Source: Bacteroidota bacterium
GTDB lineage: Bacteria > Bacteroidota > Bacteroidia > B-17B0 > Aurantibacillaceae
NCBI GenBank assembly: GCA_013697245.1
Contig: JACCXH010000066.1
Span: forward strand, 1-64,000
DNA: 64,000 bases
Direction: 5' to 3'
The position numbers and the translations under genes are program-made. The notes beneath the pieces were generated by a model. That model searched no databases. It was not told the DNA's origin and saw only the letters and a program-made list of their open reading frames with translations. Positions 17,742 through 27,570 of this stretch are shown here, piece by piece (position 1 is the first letter of the stretch; every line of letters begins with the position of its first letter).

Positions 17742-18473
17742 TTGAACCCACTATTATCCATAATCTGTTTAATTGCCCCTATCCTGCTTGCGGGTGGTAT
17801 TGCTTTGCAGATAAAGATCAACCAAATTAATTTAAGGCTGTTATTAGCATTTAGTGCTGCTTATTTATTTGCCCTATCTATCATCCATTTATTACCGGAA
17901 GCTTTTGAGTTGGGAAATGTAAAACAAATGGGCTTGTTTATTGTGTTAGGTTTTTGTTTGCAGTTATTAATTGATACCTTCAGTACAGGTATAGAACATG
18001 GCCATGTGCATTTGCACAGCAGCGAATGCAAAAATCATTTACCTAAAGGCATCATCATTGGTTTGCTACTCCATTCTTTTTTGGAAGGCTTACCCATTTA
18101 CAATTTAAGCAGCGATCAAACATCTACTATCAATCACCAGTTAATATTAGGTCTTGCTTTGCATAACATTCCTATTACCATCGCATTTGTATCCTTATTA
18201 AAAGAACACGAATCAAAAGATTCTAAAAAATGGTTGTTACTTTTATTATTCTCGGTTATGACGCCTTTAGGTTATTTAAGCAGTTACGTATTACAAACCT
18301 TTGGTTTGAATAATTACCAAACCTTTAGTCAAATTGCATTTGCGGTTGTTATTGGGATTTTCTTACACATATCTACTGCTATTTTATTTGAAACAAGTGA
18401 GCATCACAAATACAATAAAACAAAAGTATTAATGATGGCCGGTGGAATAATTTTAGCTTATCTGATCAGTTAA
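17742..18473 (+). CDS. ZIP family divalent metal transporter
   Basis: A 243-residue membrane protein with about eight helices. The metal pathway features are visible: HSFLEGLP (helix 4) and LALHNIPITIAF (helix 5), both carrying the conserved His residues, plus a His-rich loop GIEHGHVHLHSSECKNH before helix 4. Family members import zinc or iron across the inner membrane. The start is TTG at 17742, two bases after the methyltransferase stop; the first in-frame ATG would remove two helices. The stop overlaps the priA start as TAATG. Confidence 0.85.
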   Translation: MNPLLSIICLIAPILLAGGIALQIKINQINLRLLLAFSAAYLFALSIIHLLPEAFELGNVKQMGLFIVLGFCLQLLIDTFSTGIEHGHVHLHSSECKNHLPKGIIIGLLLHSFLEGLPIYNLSSDQTSTINHQLILGLALHNIPITIAFVSLLKEHESKDSKKWLLLLLFSVMTPLGYLSSYVLQTFGLNNYQTFSQIAFAVVIGIFLHISTAILFETSEHHKYNKTKVLMMAGGIILAYLIS

Positions 18474-21049
18474 TGCAAAACGAAACTTTATTTGCAGATG
18501 TTATTGTTCCTTTAGGTGTGCCCAACAAATACACCTACAGGGTACCAAAAGAATTTAATACATCTGTACAAATTGGTAAACGCGTTTTGGTACAGTTTGG
18601 AAAAACAAAGATCTATACCGGCATTATATACAAGATCCACACCATAGCGCCAACCGAATACCAAGCAAAATACATTGATACCATTTTAGACGATAATGCC
18701 ATCGTTAACGAAAAGCAATTAAAATTTTGGGACTGGATAGCCTTTTATTATTGCGCTAACCCGGGCGATGTAATGAATGCAGCTTTGCCATCGGGCTTAA
18801 AACTAAGCAGTACTTCGCACATACAATTAAATCCTGAATTTAATTTTGAAGAAACAGAGCATAATTATTTTTCCGAAAAAGAACATTTAGTAATTGACAC
18901 TTTGCTTGTAAAAACAAATTTAAGTTTTGATGATGTTTCACAATTACTAAAATTAAAATCGGCACAAAGCTTTATTAATGGGCTTCTCAAAAAGAAAGCC
19001 ATTATTGTTTATGAAGATGTAAAAGATAAATACAAACCAAAACTTCAATCTTTTATTAGGTTAGAAGAGAAATACAAAAATGAAAATTTATTAAAAGAAA
19101 CCTTAGGCCAGCTTGAAAAAAAAACGTTCAAACAAGCGGAGGCATTACTTTATTTTTTACAGCTACAAAAAAACAAAGAGAACAATTTAAACGGCTGGAT
19201 AAAAAGATCAGAACTGCTTAAAAAGGTTGAAACAACTGCCATTTCAGCGCTTGTAAAAAAAAACATCTTTACCGAAGAACAATTTGAAGTGGGGCGTTTA
19301 TTATTTGAAAAAAGTAATAGCGTTATAAAAGCATTAAGTAAACAACAACAAAAAGCCTACGAAGAAACAAAAGCAGGCTTTAAAGAAAACAAACCGGTGT
19401 TATTACATGGCGTTACAGGAAGCGGTAAAACCGAGATCTATATTCAACTTATAAAAGACACCTTAAAAGAAAATAAACAAGTATTGTTCTTAATTCCTGA
19501 AATTGCTTTAACTACGCAATTAATAACACGTTTAAGAGCAGTTTTTGGAGAAATAGTTGGGGTTTATCACTCACGTTTTAGCGAGAACGAACGGGTGGAG
19601 ATTTGGAATAACATATTATTAAAAGGGACACAGGATAAAGGACACAAGACGCAAGATAAACTTGAAAATTTAAAATTCAATATTCAAAATTTACAAGAGG
19701 AGAAACAAGAAATTTCAAATCAAAAAAATGAGTATAAAATAATCTTAGGTGCCAGGTCTTGTTTATTTTTACCTTTTGATAATTTAGGATTAATTATTGT
19801 TGACGAAGAGCATGATAATTCTTTTAAACAACACGATCCTTCGCCACGCTATCACGCGCGCGATTCTGCTTTATACTTAGCTACTCTTCACAAATCTAAT
19901 GTTCTTTTAGGAAGCGCCACACCTTCGGTGGAGAGTTATTATAATTGCGAGCAGGCAAAATATACTTTGGTTGAATTAAATAATCAATACGTTGAAAGTG
20001 GCGGCACAAGTATTGATGTGTGCGACATTAATTTTTTTGAGAAATCAAACCAAATGAAGGCCTGTTTAACACTGCCTTTATTTACTGCTATTGAAAATGC
20101 GCTTATAAAAAAACAACAGGTTATTTTATTTCAGAACCGTAGAGGATTTGCACCATATACAGAATGTAAACAATGCGGCCATGTGCCACACTGTGTGCAA
20201 TGCGATGTATCGTTGATCTATCATAAGCACTCTCAAAAATTAATTTGTCATTATTGTGGTTATTCTATTGCACCGCCTAAAACCTGTTCTGCCTGCGGAA
20301 GCAACAACCTTGCATATAAAGGCATGGGCACCGAAAAAATAGAAGAAGATATTGAAGTGCTTTTTCCAAAGGCAAAAATTGCGCGCATGGATCTTGATAG
20401 TACACGCAGCAAATATGCTTACAAACAAATAATTGATGATTTTGAAACAGGCAACATTGATATTTTGATCGGGACACAAATGGTTACAAAGGGTCTGGAC
20501 TTTAATAACGTAAGTGTTGTTGGTGTTTTAAATGCCGATTCTCTTTTAAATTTTCCGGATTTCAGATCCTTCGAAAAAGCCTTTCAATTAATAACACAGG
20601 TAAAAGGCCGCGCCGGCAGGAGCACAGACAAGGGTAAAGTTTTTATTCAAACCACGCAACCACAACATCACGTTATTAATTATGTTTCGGAAAATAAAAT
20701 AAAGAATTTTTTAGCGGATACATTAGCTGAAAGAAAACAATATAATTACCCACCTTTCTCACGCCTGTTTGAAATTAATATTATTTCAAAAGATGTAAAT
20801 GAAGTAAATCATTTATCGCAAGAATTATTCCAATTACTAAAACCAACTTTCAACGAAAATTTGTTGGGCCCTGAATTCCCTTTAATATCAAGGATCAAGA
20901 ACCAGTACTATAAACGGATCTTAATCAAAACCTCTAAAAAAGAAACGGCTCTTACTTTAAGAAAAACAATTTATTCTGCATTAGATGATCTGCAAAACAA
21001 TTTTAAAAATTGGAAATATAGAGTTTCTATAGATGTGGATCCTGTATAA
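18473..21049 (+). CDS. priA: Primosomal protein N', replication restart helicase
   Basis: The 858-residue protein has the N-terminal 3'-DNA-binding domain (VIVPLGVPNKYTYRVP), Walker A LHGVTGSGKTEIYIQ near residue 313, the DEEH box (IIVDEEHDNSFKQHDPSPRY) near 442, a zinc region of eight cysteines (CKQCGHVPHCVQC, CHYCG, CSACGS) near 565-605, and helicase motifs GTQMVTKGLDF and QVKGRAGR. It reloads the replisome at stalled forks. Odd: about 37 extra Lys/Gln/Asn-rich residues at 384-420 lie between the EVIW-like helix (VEIWNNI) and the IILGARSCLFLPF strand. The start overlaps the ZIP stop by one base. Confidence 0.95.
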   Translation: MQNETLFADVIVPLGVPNKYTYRVPKEFNTSVQIGKRVLVQFGKTKIYTGIIYKIHTIAPTEYQAKYIDTILDDNAIVNEKQLKFWDWIAFYYCANPGDVMNAALPSGLKLSSTSHIQLNPEFNFEETEHNYFSEKEHLVIDTLLVKTNLSFDDVSQLLKLKSAQSFINGLLKKKAIIVYEDVKDKYKPKLQSFIRLEEKYKNENLLKETLGQLEKKTFKQAEALLYFLQLQKNKENNLNGWIKRSELLKKVETTAISALVKKNIFTEEQFEVGRLLFEKSNSVIKALSKQQQKAYEETKAGFKENKPVLLHGVTGSGKTEIYIQLIKDTLKENKQVLFLIPEIALTTQLITRLRAVFGEIVGVYHSRFSENERVEIWNNILLKGTQDKGHKTQDKLENLKFNIQNLQEEKQEISNQKNEYKIILGARSCLFLPFDNLGLIIVDEEHDNSFKQHDPSPRYHARDSALYLATLHKSNVLLGSATPSVESYYNCEQAKYTLVELNNQYVESGGTSIDVCDINFFEKSNQMKACLTLPLFTAIENALIKKQQVILFQNRRGFAPYTECKQCGHVPHCVQCDVSLIYHKHSQKLICHYCGYSIAPPKTCSACGSNNLAYKGMGTEKIEEDIEVLFPKAKIARMDLDSTRSKYAYKQIIDDFETGNIDILIGTQMVTKGLDFNNVSVVGVLNADSLLNFPDFRSFEKAFQLITQVKGRAGRSTDKGKVFIQTTQPQHHVINYVSENKIKNFLADTLAERKQYNYPPFSRLFEINIISKDVNEVNHLSQELFQLLKPTFNENLLGPEFPLISRIKNQYYKRILIKTSKKETALTLRKTIYSALDDLQNNFKNWKYRVSIDVDPV
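19624..19735 (+). repeat. In-frame low-complexity insertion inside priA
   Basis: A stretch made of words such as GGACACAGGATAAAGGACAC and AAAATTTAAAATTCAATATT lies in frame in priA. It resembles intergenic repeat sequence more than helicase coding sequence, adds about 37 hydrophilic residues, and sits where the family normally has a short loop. Borders are approximate. Confidence 0.5.
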
Positions 21050-21164
21050 ATAACATTTCGGGATCGAACACGGTTAATACAGATTTAACTGATCGCACAC
21101 AGATCTTAAAACAGTATTTATCTGTTTTATCAGTAAAATCAGTGTTCCATCAGGTGATGTTATT
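21048..21164. repeat. Long imperfect palindrome between convergent priA and potassium channel genes
   Basis: AATAACAT just after the priA stop pairs with ATGTTATT (21157-21164) at the channel stop; GAACAC pairs with GTGTTC further in, and the middle has CAGAT/ATCTG words (ACACAGATC, TATCTGTT). The palindrome spans the whole spacer from stop to stop. Confidence 0.65.
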
Positions 21165-22176
21165 CCACTAAAAGCTCTTTTAACTTTTTTATTTGGTCGG
21201 GTGAGCCTAAAACAAATATTTTTGATTGAGGAATGATCTCTGTATCTGCACTGGGGTTAACAACGTACACGCCACCAACGGTTTTAAAACCGATAATATT
21301 TGCGCCACTTTTATTTCTTATTTCAAGGTCTTTTAAAGTTTTATTTTGTAAAGACCCAGAGATATTATCAAAAGAAATTTCTTCAAGATTAATGCCATCC
21401 GCGCTTTGGGCTGTAATAAGATCCAGAAATTCCATCACATCCGGTTTCATTACAAGGCTAGCCATGTGTGCCCCTCCTACTTTATCGGGCATTATTACGT
21501 TATTGGCTCCGGCAATTTTTAATTTGGCATCACTACCATCATCGCTTGCACGGGAAATGATCGTTAATTTTGGATTTAAATTACGGGCTGTTAATACTAT
21601 AAATACATTGGCAGCATCAGTAGGAAGCGTGGTAATCAACGCTTTTGCTTTCATAATGCCCGCTTTTATGAGTATCTCATCCTGCGTGGCGTCTCCTTGT
21701 AAAATAAGATCAGAAAAACGGTGATTGATGCCAGAGGTTACCTTTACATCATCTTCCACTACCACAAAACGTTTGTCGTGTTTCTTAAGGATCTGCGCAG
21801 CTTGTTTACCGTTACGTCCGTAACCGCAAATTATTACATGATCGGTTAATTTTTCTACTGCTGCGTTCAAACGTTTATTTTTAAAGAATTGATTTAACTC
21901 CCCATCCATTATAAATTTAGTAATGGACGAAACAGCATAAGCAAATGTAATAAAACTTGTGATAATTAAAAAGGAAGTGAACATTTTGCCTAATGTAGAA
22001 AGAGGTTCAACCTCACCATAACCAACCGTAGCAACGGTTATAATGGTCATATAAAAAGCATTGAACCATGAATAACCATCAATAACCACGTAGCCAATGG
22101 TACCAACAATGATCAATAACACCAGCAAAAAAAGCGGTATCATAAATCGATAATATTCACGAATAAATTTTATCAT
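21160..22176 (-). CDS. Two-helix potassium channel with cytoplasmic RCK (TrkA-N/TrkA-C) domains
   Basis: The 338-residue protein has two membrane helices (about residues 12-32 and 64-86) around a pore helix with the K+ selectivity filter TVGYGE at residues 50-55. An RCK N-domain (VIICGYGRNGKQAAQIL, then VVVEDD) and a C-terminal TrkA-C domain follow. The set matches MthK-like channels gated by ligand binding to the RCK ring. Its ATG overlaps the stop of the TPR kinase gene (ATGA), so the two are coupled. Confidence 0.92.
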   Translation of the reverse strand: MIKFIREYYRFMIPLFLLVLLIIVGTIGYVVIDGYSWFNAFYMTIITVATVGYGEVEPLSTLGKMFTSFLIITSFITFAYAVSSITKFIMDGELNQFFKNKRLNAAVEKLTDHVIICGYGRNGKQAAQILKKHDKRFVVVEDDVKVTSGINHRFSDLILQGDATQDEILIKAGIMKAKALITTLPTDAANVFIVLTARNLNPKLTIISRASDDGSDAKLKIAGANNVIMPDKVGGAHMASLVMKPDVMEFLDLITAQSADGINLEEISFDNISGSLQNKTLKDLEIRNKSGANIIGFKTVGGVYVVNPSADTEIIPQSKIFVLGSPDQIKKLKELLVE

Positions 22177-24104
22177 GTTATTACTTCAATAATTACAGTT
22201 GTACCATGACCTATTGTGGAGTCAAAATGAACAGTACCATTTATAAATTCAATTCTGGAAATAATATTCTTTAACCCTATTCCTTCAAAGATATTAATTT
22301 TTGTGGTATCAAAACCAACTCCGTTATCTTCCACAATAATAGAAAGTTCTTTTTCGTGCTTTATAAGTTGCAGGCTTATTTCTGTGGCTTTGGCGTGTTT
22401 AAGGATATTGGCCACAATTTCTTGTATTACCCTGTATAAAACTGTTTCAATATTTTCATCAATCCGTTTATCCAAACCAACTATCTCCAGATCGATCTTC
22501 AAATTTGGAACTGTCCCAATTTTGGTAATAAATTCTCGTATGGCGCTTGCCAGACCTAATTTAATAAGCGTGTTGGGCATCATATTATGCGAAACGGCAC
22601 GCACTTCTTTTACAGAATCATCTATCAAGTCTAAGGCATTTTTAAAAGCATCTTTTTGACTTGCGTTGCTAAGATTTATTTGCGATTCTAACCCGCTTAA
22701 ATTTAATTTAGCTGCAGATAATATCTGGCCAACACCATCGTGCAGGTCTTGTGCAATGCGACGACGTTCTTTTTCTTCGGCTTCAATAATAGATTTTATC
22801 CTGAGTTCTTTTTGTGTGGCCATTTCGGCATCTAGCTTTGCCTGTTGTTCTACTTTCTTTTTTCGGTAAACTAGCAGCACCGATATGCTTAATAAGATCA
22901 CAAAACCAATAATGGAAAAGATGATGGTAGTTTTTTGCCTTGATTCTTCGTTCTTTAATTTTAATTCTGTTTTATTGTTGGCGATCTCAAGATCTTTTTT
23001 TTCAACGTCAAATTTTGTTTGCGCTTCGCTTATACGCAAAGCCGCTTCTTTATTAAAAGAGGCATCTTTCGTTTTTTCATAAAGAGCAAAATAGTGTTCA
23101 GACAATTTGAGGTCCCCTTTTTTGATATAAAGCGCTATAAATGCCTTGTATACTTTAAGAATATTCTGCACATCACCAAGGTTTTTTGAGATTTTCAGTG
23201 CATTTGTCATGTACAACTCTGCTTCATTTAATTTTCCACCATCCATAAATAAAAAACCAAGATTATTTTGGTAAAGCGCATAGCCTGAAGAATCGCCAAG
23301 TTGTTGACTTATGTCAAGGGCTTCTCTATAATAGCTTTCACTTTTTTTAAGATCTTTTTTTATCCTGTAAATATTGCCAATATTACTGCAAACCCTTGCA
23401 TAATTTGTATACTCATTATGCTTTTTAAACAAGACCTTGGCATCATTAAAATAAAAAATAGCTGAATCGTACTGTGCCATATCAAAATAATTACCTGCTA
23501 TACCTGCTATCGCAACCGATTTTGTAAAATCATCACCTGTTTTAGTAGTAATGACATTTGACCGTTTAAAATAATTAATGCTAGCTTCATTATTATTAAG
23601 CGCATAATAAATATTGGCAAGATTATTACATGTTTGTGCAATGTAAGCATCAATGCCAAGTTCTTCATATAATTTAAGTACTTCAAGCTGTATCTCAATA
23701 GCCTCGGCATATAATCCTTTATCATTGGTTAGATTTCCAATTTTACTAAGGCTGGAAGCAATATCCTTTTTATTTCCAATAATGCGTCTTATACTTAGCG
23801 ACTGTTTTGCATAATCCAATGCTTTGTTAATATCACCAATTTTATAATAAACAATACCAATGTCATTTAAACCCTGAGCGATCCATTTTTTTAGGCCTGT
23901 TTTTTTTGATTCGTTATAAAGTTTTTGCGCATAATTAAGCGCCTCGGGTTTATTATTTTCTTTTAACAGCCATGTAAGTTCACTATAGGCCCAAAATCGA
24001 ACTGTGTCTACTTTAGAGGTTGATAGTGTCTTAACACTATCAACATAGTTGTTTTGAGCCATTAGACTGCTTGTTAAGAAAATAAAAATTATTAGTTTAT
24101 ACAT
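22173..24104 (-). CDS. TPR sensor histidine kinase (HisKA_3/NarX type), copy 1
   Basis: A 643-residue protein with a short signal peptide, TPR repeats at about 30-340 (GDINKALDYAKQSLSIRR, NNLGFLFMDGGKLNEAELYM), one membrane helix near 400 (IIFSIIGFVILLSISVLLVY), and a cytoplasmic kinase. The phosphorylated His is in RRIAQDLHDGVGQIL near residue 454; the ATPase has VEDNGVGFD and GIGLKNIISRIEF. The TPR part would be periplasmic. The C-terminal 160 residues are very close to those of the neighbour kinase at 24147-26114, showing gene duplication. No response regulator is adjacent. It is coupled to the potassium channel gene by an ATGA overlap. Confidence 0.92.
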   Translation of the reverse strand: MYKLIIFIFLTSSLMAQNNYVDSVKTLSTSKVDTVRFWAYSELTWLLKENNKPEALNYAQKLYNESKKTGLKKWIAQGLNDIGIVYYKIGDINKALDYAKQSLSIRRIIGNKKDIASSLSKIGNLTNDKGLYAEAIEIQLEVLKLYEELGIDAYIAQTCNNLANIYYALNNNEASINYFKRSNVITTKTGDDFTKSVAIAGIAGNYFDMAQYDSAIFYFNDAKVLFKKHNEYTNYARVCSNIGNIYRIKKDLKKSESYYREALDISQQLGDSSGYALYQNNLGFLFMDGGKLNEAELYMTNALKISKNLGDVQNILKVYKAFIALYIKKGDLKLSEHYFALYEKTKDASFNKEAALRISEAQTKFDVEKKDLEIANNKTELKLKNEESRQKTTIIFSIIGFVILLSISVLLVYRKKKVEQQAKLDAEMATQKELRIKSIIEAEEKERRRIAQDLHDGVGQILSAAKLNLSGLESQINLSNASQKDAFKNALDLIDDSVKEVRAVSHNMMPNTLIKLGLASAIREFITKIGTVPNLKIDLEIVGLDKRIDENIETVLYRVIQEIVANILKHAKATEISLQLIKHEKELSIIVEDNGVGFDTTKINIFEGIGLKNIISRIEFINGTVHFDSTIGHGTTVIIEVIT

Positions 24105-24146
24105 TTTAAATAATGATATAATTCCGTCAGTAAAAATATTGAAAAT

Positions 24147-26114
24147 TTAAATCGGTATTTCTATAATTACATTAGTTCCTTTACCAACTGTAGAATCAAA
24201 ATGTACCGATCCGTTCACAAATTCAATTCTTGAAATAATATTTTTTAATCCTATACCATTGAATGAATTTAATTTTGATGTATCAAAGCCTACCCCATTA
24301 TCTTCTATAACAATAGATAATTCTTTTTCATGCCGTATTAATTGTAAAGTCAGTTCACTTGCTTTTGCATGTTTAATAATATTGGCTACTACTTCCTGTA
24401 TCACACGGTATAAAACGGTTTCTTTTTCTTGTTCCATACGGTGGTCCATGCCAACAATTTCTAGGTTTACGCGTAAATTAGGCATGCCCTGAATCTTGGT
24501 AATAAATTCTTTTACAGCACTTGCCAGTCCTAGTTTTAATAAAGTGTTAGGCATCATGTTGTGAGAAACACTTCTTACTTCTTTTACTGAATCGTCTACT
24601 AAACCCATCGCATTTTTAAAGATGAGCTGCTGTTCTTTATCTTGAATGTCCAGTTTACTTTCTAAACTGCTTAAATTTAATTTGGCCGCAGATAATAATT
24701 GTCCAACGCCATCGTGCAGATCTTTTGCTATCCTTATTCTTTCTTTTTCTTCTGCCTCTATTACTGATCGTGAGCGAATATCTTTTTGTCTCGCTAATTC
24801 TTCCTGTACAGCTGCTTTTTGTTCAATTTGCTTTTTCCGGTAAAATACCGATGCAATAATAAACAATAACACTAATAATAAAACAATAGATACGATGATT
24901 ATATTTTTAATGAAATTTTGTTTCTCTTTTGCTTCCAACTCAGCTTTATTCTTGCCCAATTGCAGGTCCTTCTTCTCAACCTCATACTGCGTCTGCAACT
25001 CGGCCACCTGCTCTTTTTCTTTATTGCTCATAATGCTATCACGAATAAGAATGTATTCATGATAACTCTCTAAAGCTTTCTCATAGTTTTTTTGATCCTG
25101 ATAAGAAAAAGCCAGCATTTCGTAAGCAGACATTACCCCTTCCTTATCGCCCAAATTCTGTAATATATTTAGGCCCTTATTTATATCCGCTTCACCATTC
25201 TTAAAATCCTTTAACCTGCAATTAACATTACCAATATTAATATACATGGTTGCCAAATTATTTGAATCAATAGCGTTCTTATTTATTTCCAAGGCTAGTA
25301 AATAGTACTTCTTGGCTTCTGCATATTTTTTAAATTCATATTTAAGATCGCCCATGCTTGAAATAACCATCGATTCGGCACTCTTATTATTGATTTTTTT
25401 GTGTAAGGCAACAGAATTAGAATAATACATCATAGCAGTATCTTCCAGTAACCTGCTTTTATAAATATTACCAATGTTTTGGTATGATGCAGCTAAACCT
25501 CTTTCATCATTTATTTTTTTTCTTATCTCAATTGCTTTTAAATAATAATCGATGGCTTCATCATCTTTTTTCAAATTCCTATAAATAATACCCATCATAT
25601 TATAACAATACGAAAGCCCTTTTTGATCTTTTAACTGCTCATAAATGCGCAAACTCTTTAGTTGAAAATCAAGCGCCTTTGGGAACTCCGCCTTACGCCA
25701 ATAAGCCAAACCAATATCACTATAAGATTTAGCCATGCCTTTTTTATTACCGGCTTTATTATAAAGTTCAAATGCTTTTAATTGCAAAATGATGCATGAA
25801 TCATAATTCCCATCTTTTTGAATAATAATACCAAGATTGTTGGTTGCTAATGCCTCACCATTTAAAAAATTTAATTCTTTTGCCAGGCTAAGTGCTTGGG
25901 CATTATATTTTTTTGTTTTTGGAATATCGCTGTTAAAATAAAAGAAAGCGAGGTTGTTTAATACGTTTACTTTATTGGTATCTTTTTTTGAAGTGGCTAA
26001 TACGTTTAATAAAGAATCTGATTTATACTGGGCTTTCGATTTGAATACCAAAGACAAAAAGCATAGTGAACATAAAAGTAGTAACGGGTTTTGACCTGAT
26101 TTTGTAAGGCGCAT
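24147..26114 (-). CDS. TPR sensor histidine kinase (HisKA_3/NarX type), copy 2
   Basis: A 655-residue paralogue of the gene downstream of it. It has a signal peptide (LLLLCSLCFLSLVFKSKA), TPR repeats at about 40-360 (KDDEAIDYYLKAIEIRKK, KNYEKALESYHEYI), a membrane helix near 415 (IIIVSIVLLLVLLFIIASVF), the H-box RIAKDLHDGVGQLL near residue 464 and the ATP-binding VIEDNGVGFDTSK. The kinase halves of the two proteins share long identical words (SVSHNMMPNTL against AVSHNMMPNTL, EFITKI, RVIQE, KHEKELSI-like), whereas the TPR halves have drifted. So the two may read different signals into a shared output. It lies 42 bases upstream of copy 1. Confidence 0.92.
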   Translation of the reverse strand: MRLTKSGQNPLLLLCSLCFLSLVFKSKAQYKSDSLLNVLATSKKDTNKVNVLNNLAFFYFNSDIPKTKKYNAQALSLAKELNFLNGEALATNNLGIIIQKDGNYDSCIILQLKAFELYNKAGNKKGMAKSYSDIGLAYWRKAEFPKALDFQLKSLRIYEQLKDQKGLSYCYNMMGIIYRNLKKDDEAIDYYLKAIEIRKKINDERGLAASYQNIGNIYKSRLLEDTAMMYYSNSVALHKKINNKSAESMVISSMGDLKYEFKKYAEAKKYYLLALEINKNAIDSNNLATMYINIGNVNCRLKDFKNGEADINKGLNILQNLGDKEGVMSAYEMLAFSYQDQKNYEKALESYHEYILIRDSIMSNKEKEQVAELQTQYEVEKKDLQLGKNKAELEAKEKQNFIKNIIIVSIVLLLVLLFIIASVFYRKKQIEQKAAVQEELARQKDIRSRSVIEAEEKERIRIAKDLHDGVGQLLSAAKLNLSSLESKLDIQDKEQQLIFKNAMGLVDDSVKEVRSVSHNMMPNTLLKLGLASAVKEFITKIQGMPNLRVNLEIVGMDHRMEQEKETVLYRVIQEVVANIIKHAKASELTLQLIRHEKELSIVIEDNGVGFDTSKLNSFNGIGLKNIISRIEFVNGSVHFDSTVGKGTNVIIEIPI

Positions 26115-26229
26115 AAAAATTAAATGTTTTAAAGTCTAAATTTAAAAATTATTAGCAAAAAAAACAGTTAAACGCCTTTAGTTTTAAGAAAATAGGCGCT
26201 TTTAGAGCCTTTAATAGCCATATAATTGA

Positions 26230-26237
26230 TATCTTTG
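26230..26237 (+). promoter_or_regulatory. Candidate -7 element of rimO, 8 bases from the ATG
   Basis: TATCTTTG, an exact TAnnTTTG match, ends 8 bases before ATG 26246; transcription would begin about 5 bases before the start codon. Confidence 0.55.
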
Positions 26238-26245
26238 CATTGCAA

Positions 26246-27559
26246 ATGAAAACCAAAACTTTAAAAAAGAACAAAGTAAATGTAGTAACACTTGGCTGCA
26301 GTAAAAACCTTGTAGATAGTGAAGTGCTTATGGGACAATTAAAAGCCAATAAGTTTGATGTTGAACATGAAGGTACAAGTGATGACCACCAAATAGTTAT
26401 TATTAATACCTGCGGTTTTGTTGATAATGCAAAGCAAGAAAGTATTGATACCATTTTGCGTTATGTGGCCGCTAAAAAAGAAGGTGCCGTAGAAAAGGTG
26501 TATGTTACCGGTTGCTTAAGCGAGCGCTATAAAAAAGATCTTGAAATAGAGATCCCCGAAGTAGATGCTTATTTTGGAACAAGAGAACTCCCAAAAATAT
26601 TAAAAACTTTAAAAGCTGATTATAAACACGAGTTGGTTGGCGAGCGTTTACTTACTACACCGTTTCATTATGCTTACTTTAAAATAAGCGAAGGCTGCGA
26701 TAGGCCCTGTAGTTTTTGTGCCATACCATTAATGCGCGGAAAGCATATTAGTGTTGAAATGAACGACCTTGTTAGCCGCGCTAAAATTCTTGCCGCAAAA
26801 GGCACAAAAGAATTGTTGTTAATTGCACAAGACCTTACTTATTATGGTTTGGATATTTATAAAAAACGTGAGCTTGCAAATTTAGTAGATAAATTAAGTG
26901 AGGTGGAAGGTATTGATTGGCTGCGTTTGCACTATGCTTTTCCAAGTGGTTTCCCGATGGAAGTATTGGATGTGATGAATAAAAGAGCAAATGTGTGCAA
27001 GTATTTAGATATGCCTTTACAACATATTAGTGATAATATGCTAACGAGCATGCGTCGCGGAATTACCAAACAAAAAACCATCGATCTTGTAAATAAGATC
27101 CGCGATAAAGTTCCGGGTATTGCTATTCGTACTACCCTAATAGCCGGTTATCCTGGCGAAACGGAAAAGGATCATGAAGAAATGCTGAAGTGGGTAGAAG
27201 AAAGTAAATTTGAACGTTTAGGCATTTTTACTTATTCTCACGAAGAAAATACACACGCGCATTTATTAAAAGACGATGTTTCTGAAAAAACAAAACGTAA
27301 ACGCGCAGATGCGGTAATGGCATTACAACAGGAGATCTCGTACAAATTAAATCAGCAAAAAGTTGGCACTACCTATAAAGTTTTGTTCGATAGAAAAGAA
27401 GGAGAATATTTTATTGGCCGAACAGAATTTGACAGCCCGGATGTGGACAATGAGGTTTTAGTAAAAGCCGACGATAACACGTACGCGCGCATTGGCGATT
27501 TTGCAAATGTAAAAATTACAGAAGCAAATGATTTTGATCTTTACGGAAAATTAATTTAA
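26246..27559 (+). CDS. rimO: Ribosomal protein S12 methylthiotransferase
   Basis: A radical-SAM enzyme that adds a methylthio group to the conserved Asp of ribosomal protein S12. The N-terminal MTTase domain starts with VNVVTLGCSKNLVDSEVLMG and carries the cluster cysteines (GCSKN, INTCGF, VTGCLSERY). The radical-SAM cluster CDRPCSFCAIPLMRG lies near residue 151. A TRAM domain closes the protein (VLFDRKEGEYFIGRTEFDSP). I use ATG 26246 (437 residues) rather than the TTG two codons upstream because the promoter abuts it. The beta-flower gene follows after 11 bases. Confidence 0.95.
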   Translation: MKTKTLKKNKVNVVTLGCSKNLVDSEVLMGQLKANKFDVEHEGTSDDHQIVIINTCGFVDNAKQESIDTILRYVAAKKEGAVEKVYVTGCLSERYKKDLEIEIPEVDAYFGTRELPKILKTLKADYKHELVGERLLTTPFHYAYFKISEGCDRPCSFCAIPLMRGKHISVEMNDLVSRAKILAAKGTKELLLIAQDLTYYGLDIYKKRELANLVDKLSEVEGIDWLRLHYAFPSGFPMEVLDVMNKRANVCKYLDMPLQHISDNMLTSMRRGITKQKTIDLVNKIRDKVPGIAIRTTLIAGYPGETEKDHEEMLKWVEESKFERLGIFTYSHEENTHAHLLKDDVSEKTKRKRADAVMALQQEISYKLNQQKVGTTYKVLFDRKEGEYFIGRTEFDSPDVDNEVLVKADDNTYARIGDFANVKITEANDFDLYGKLI

Positions 27560-27570
27560 CCCTAAATAAA

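Noticed and set aside
26240-26245. TTG start two codons upstream in rimO
   Set aside because: It lies almost on the predicted transcription start; the ATG at 26246 is a better start.
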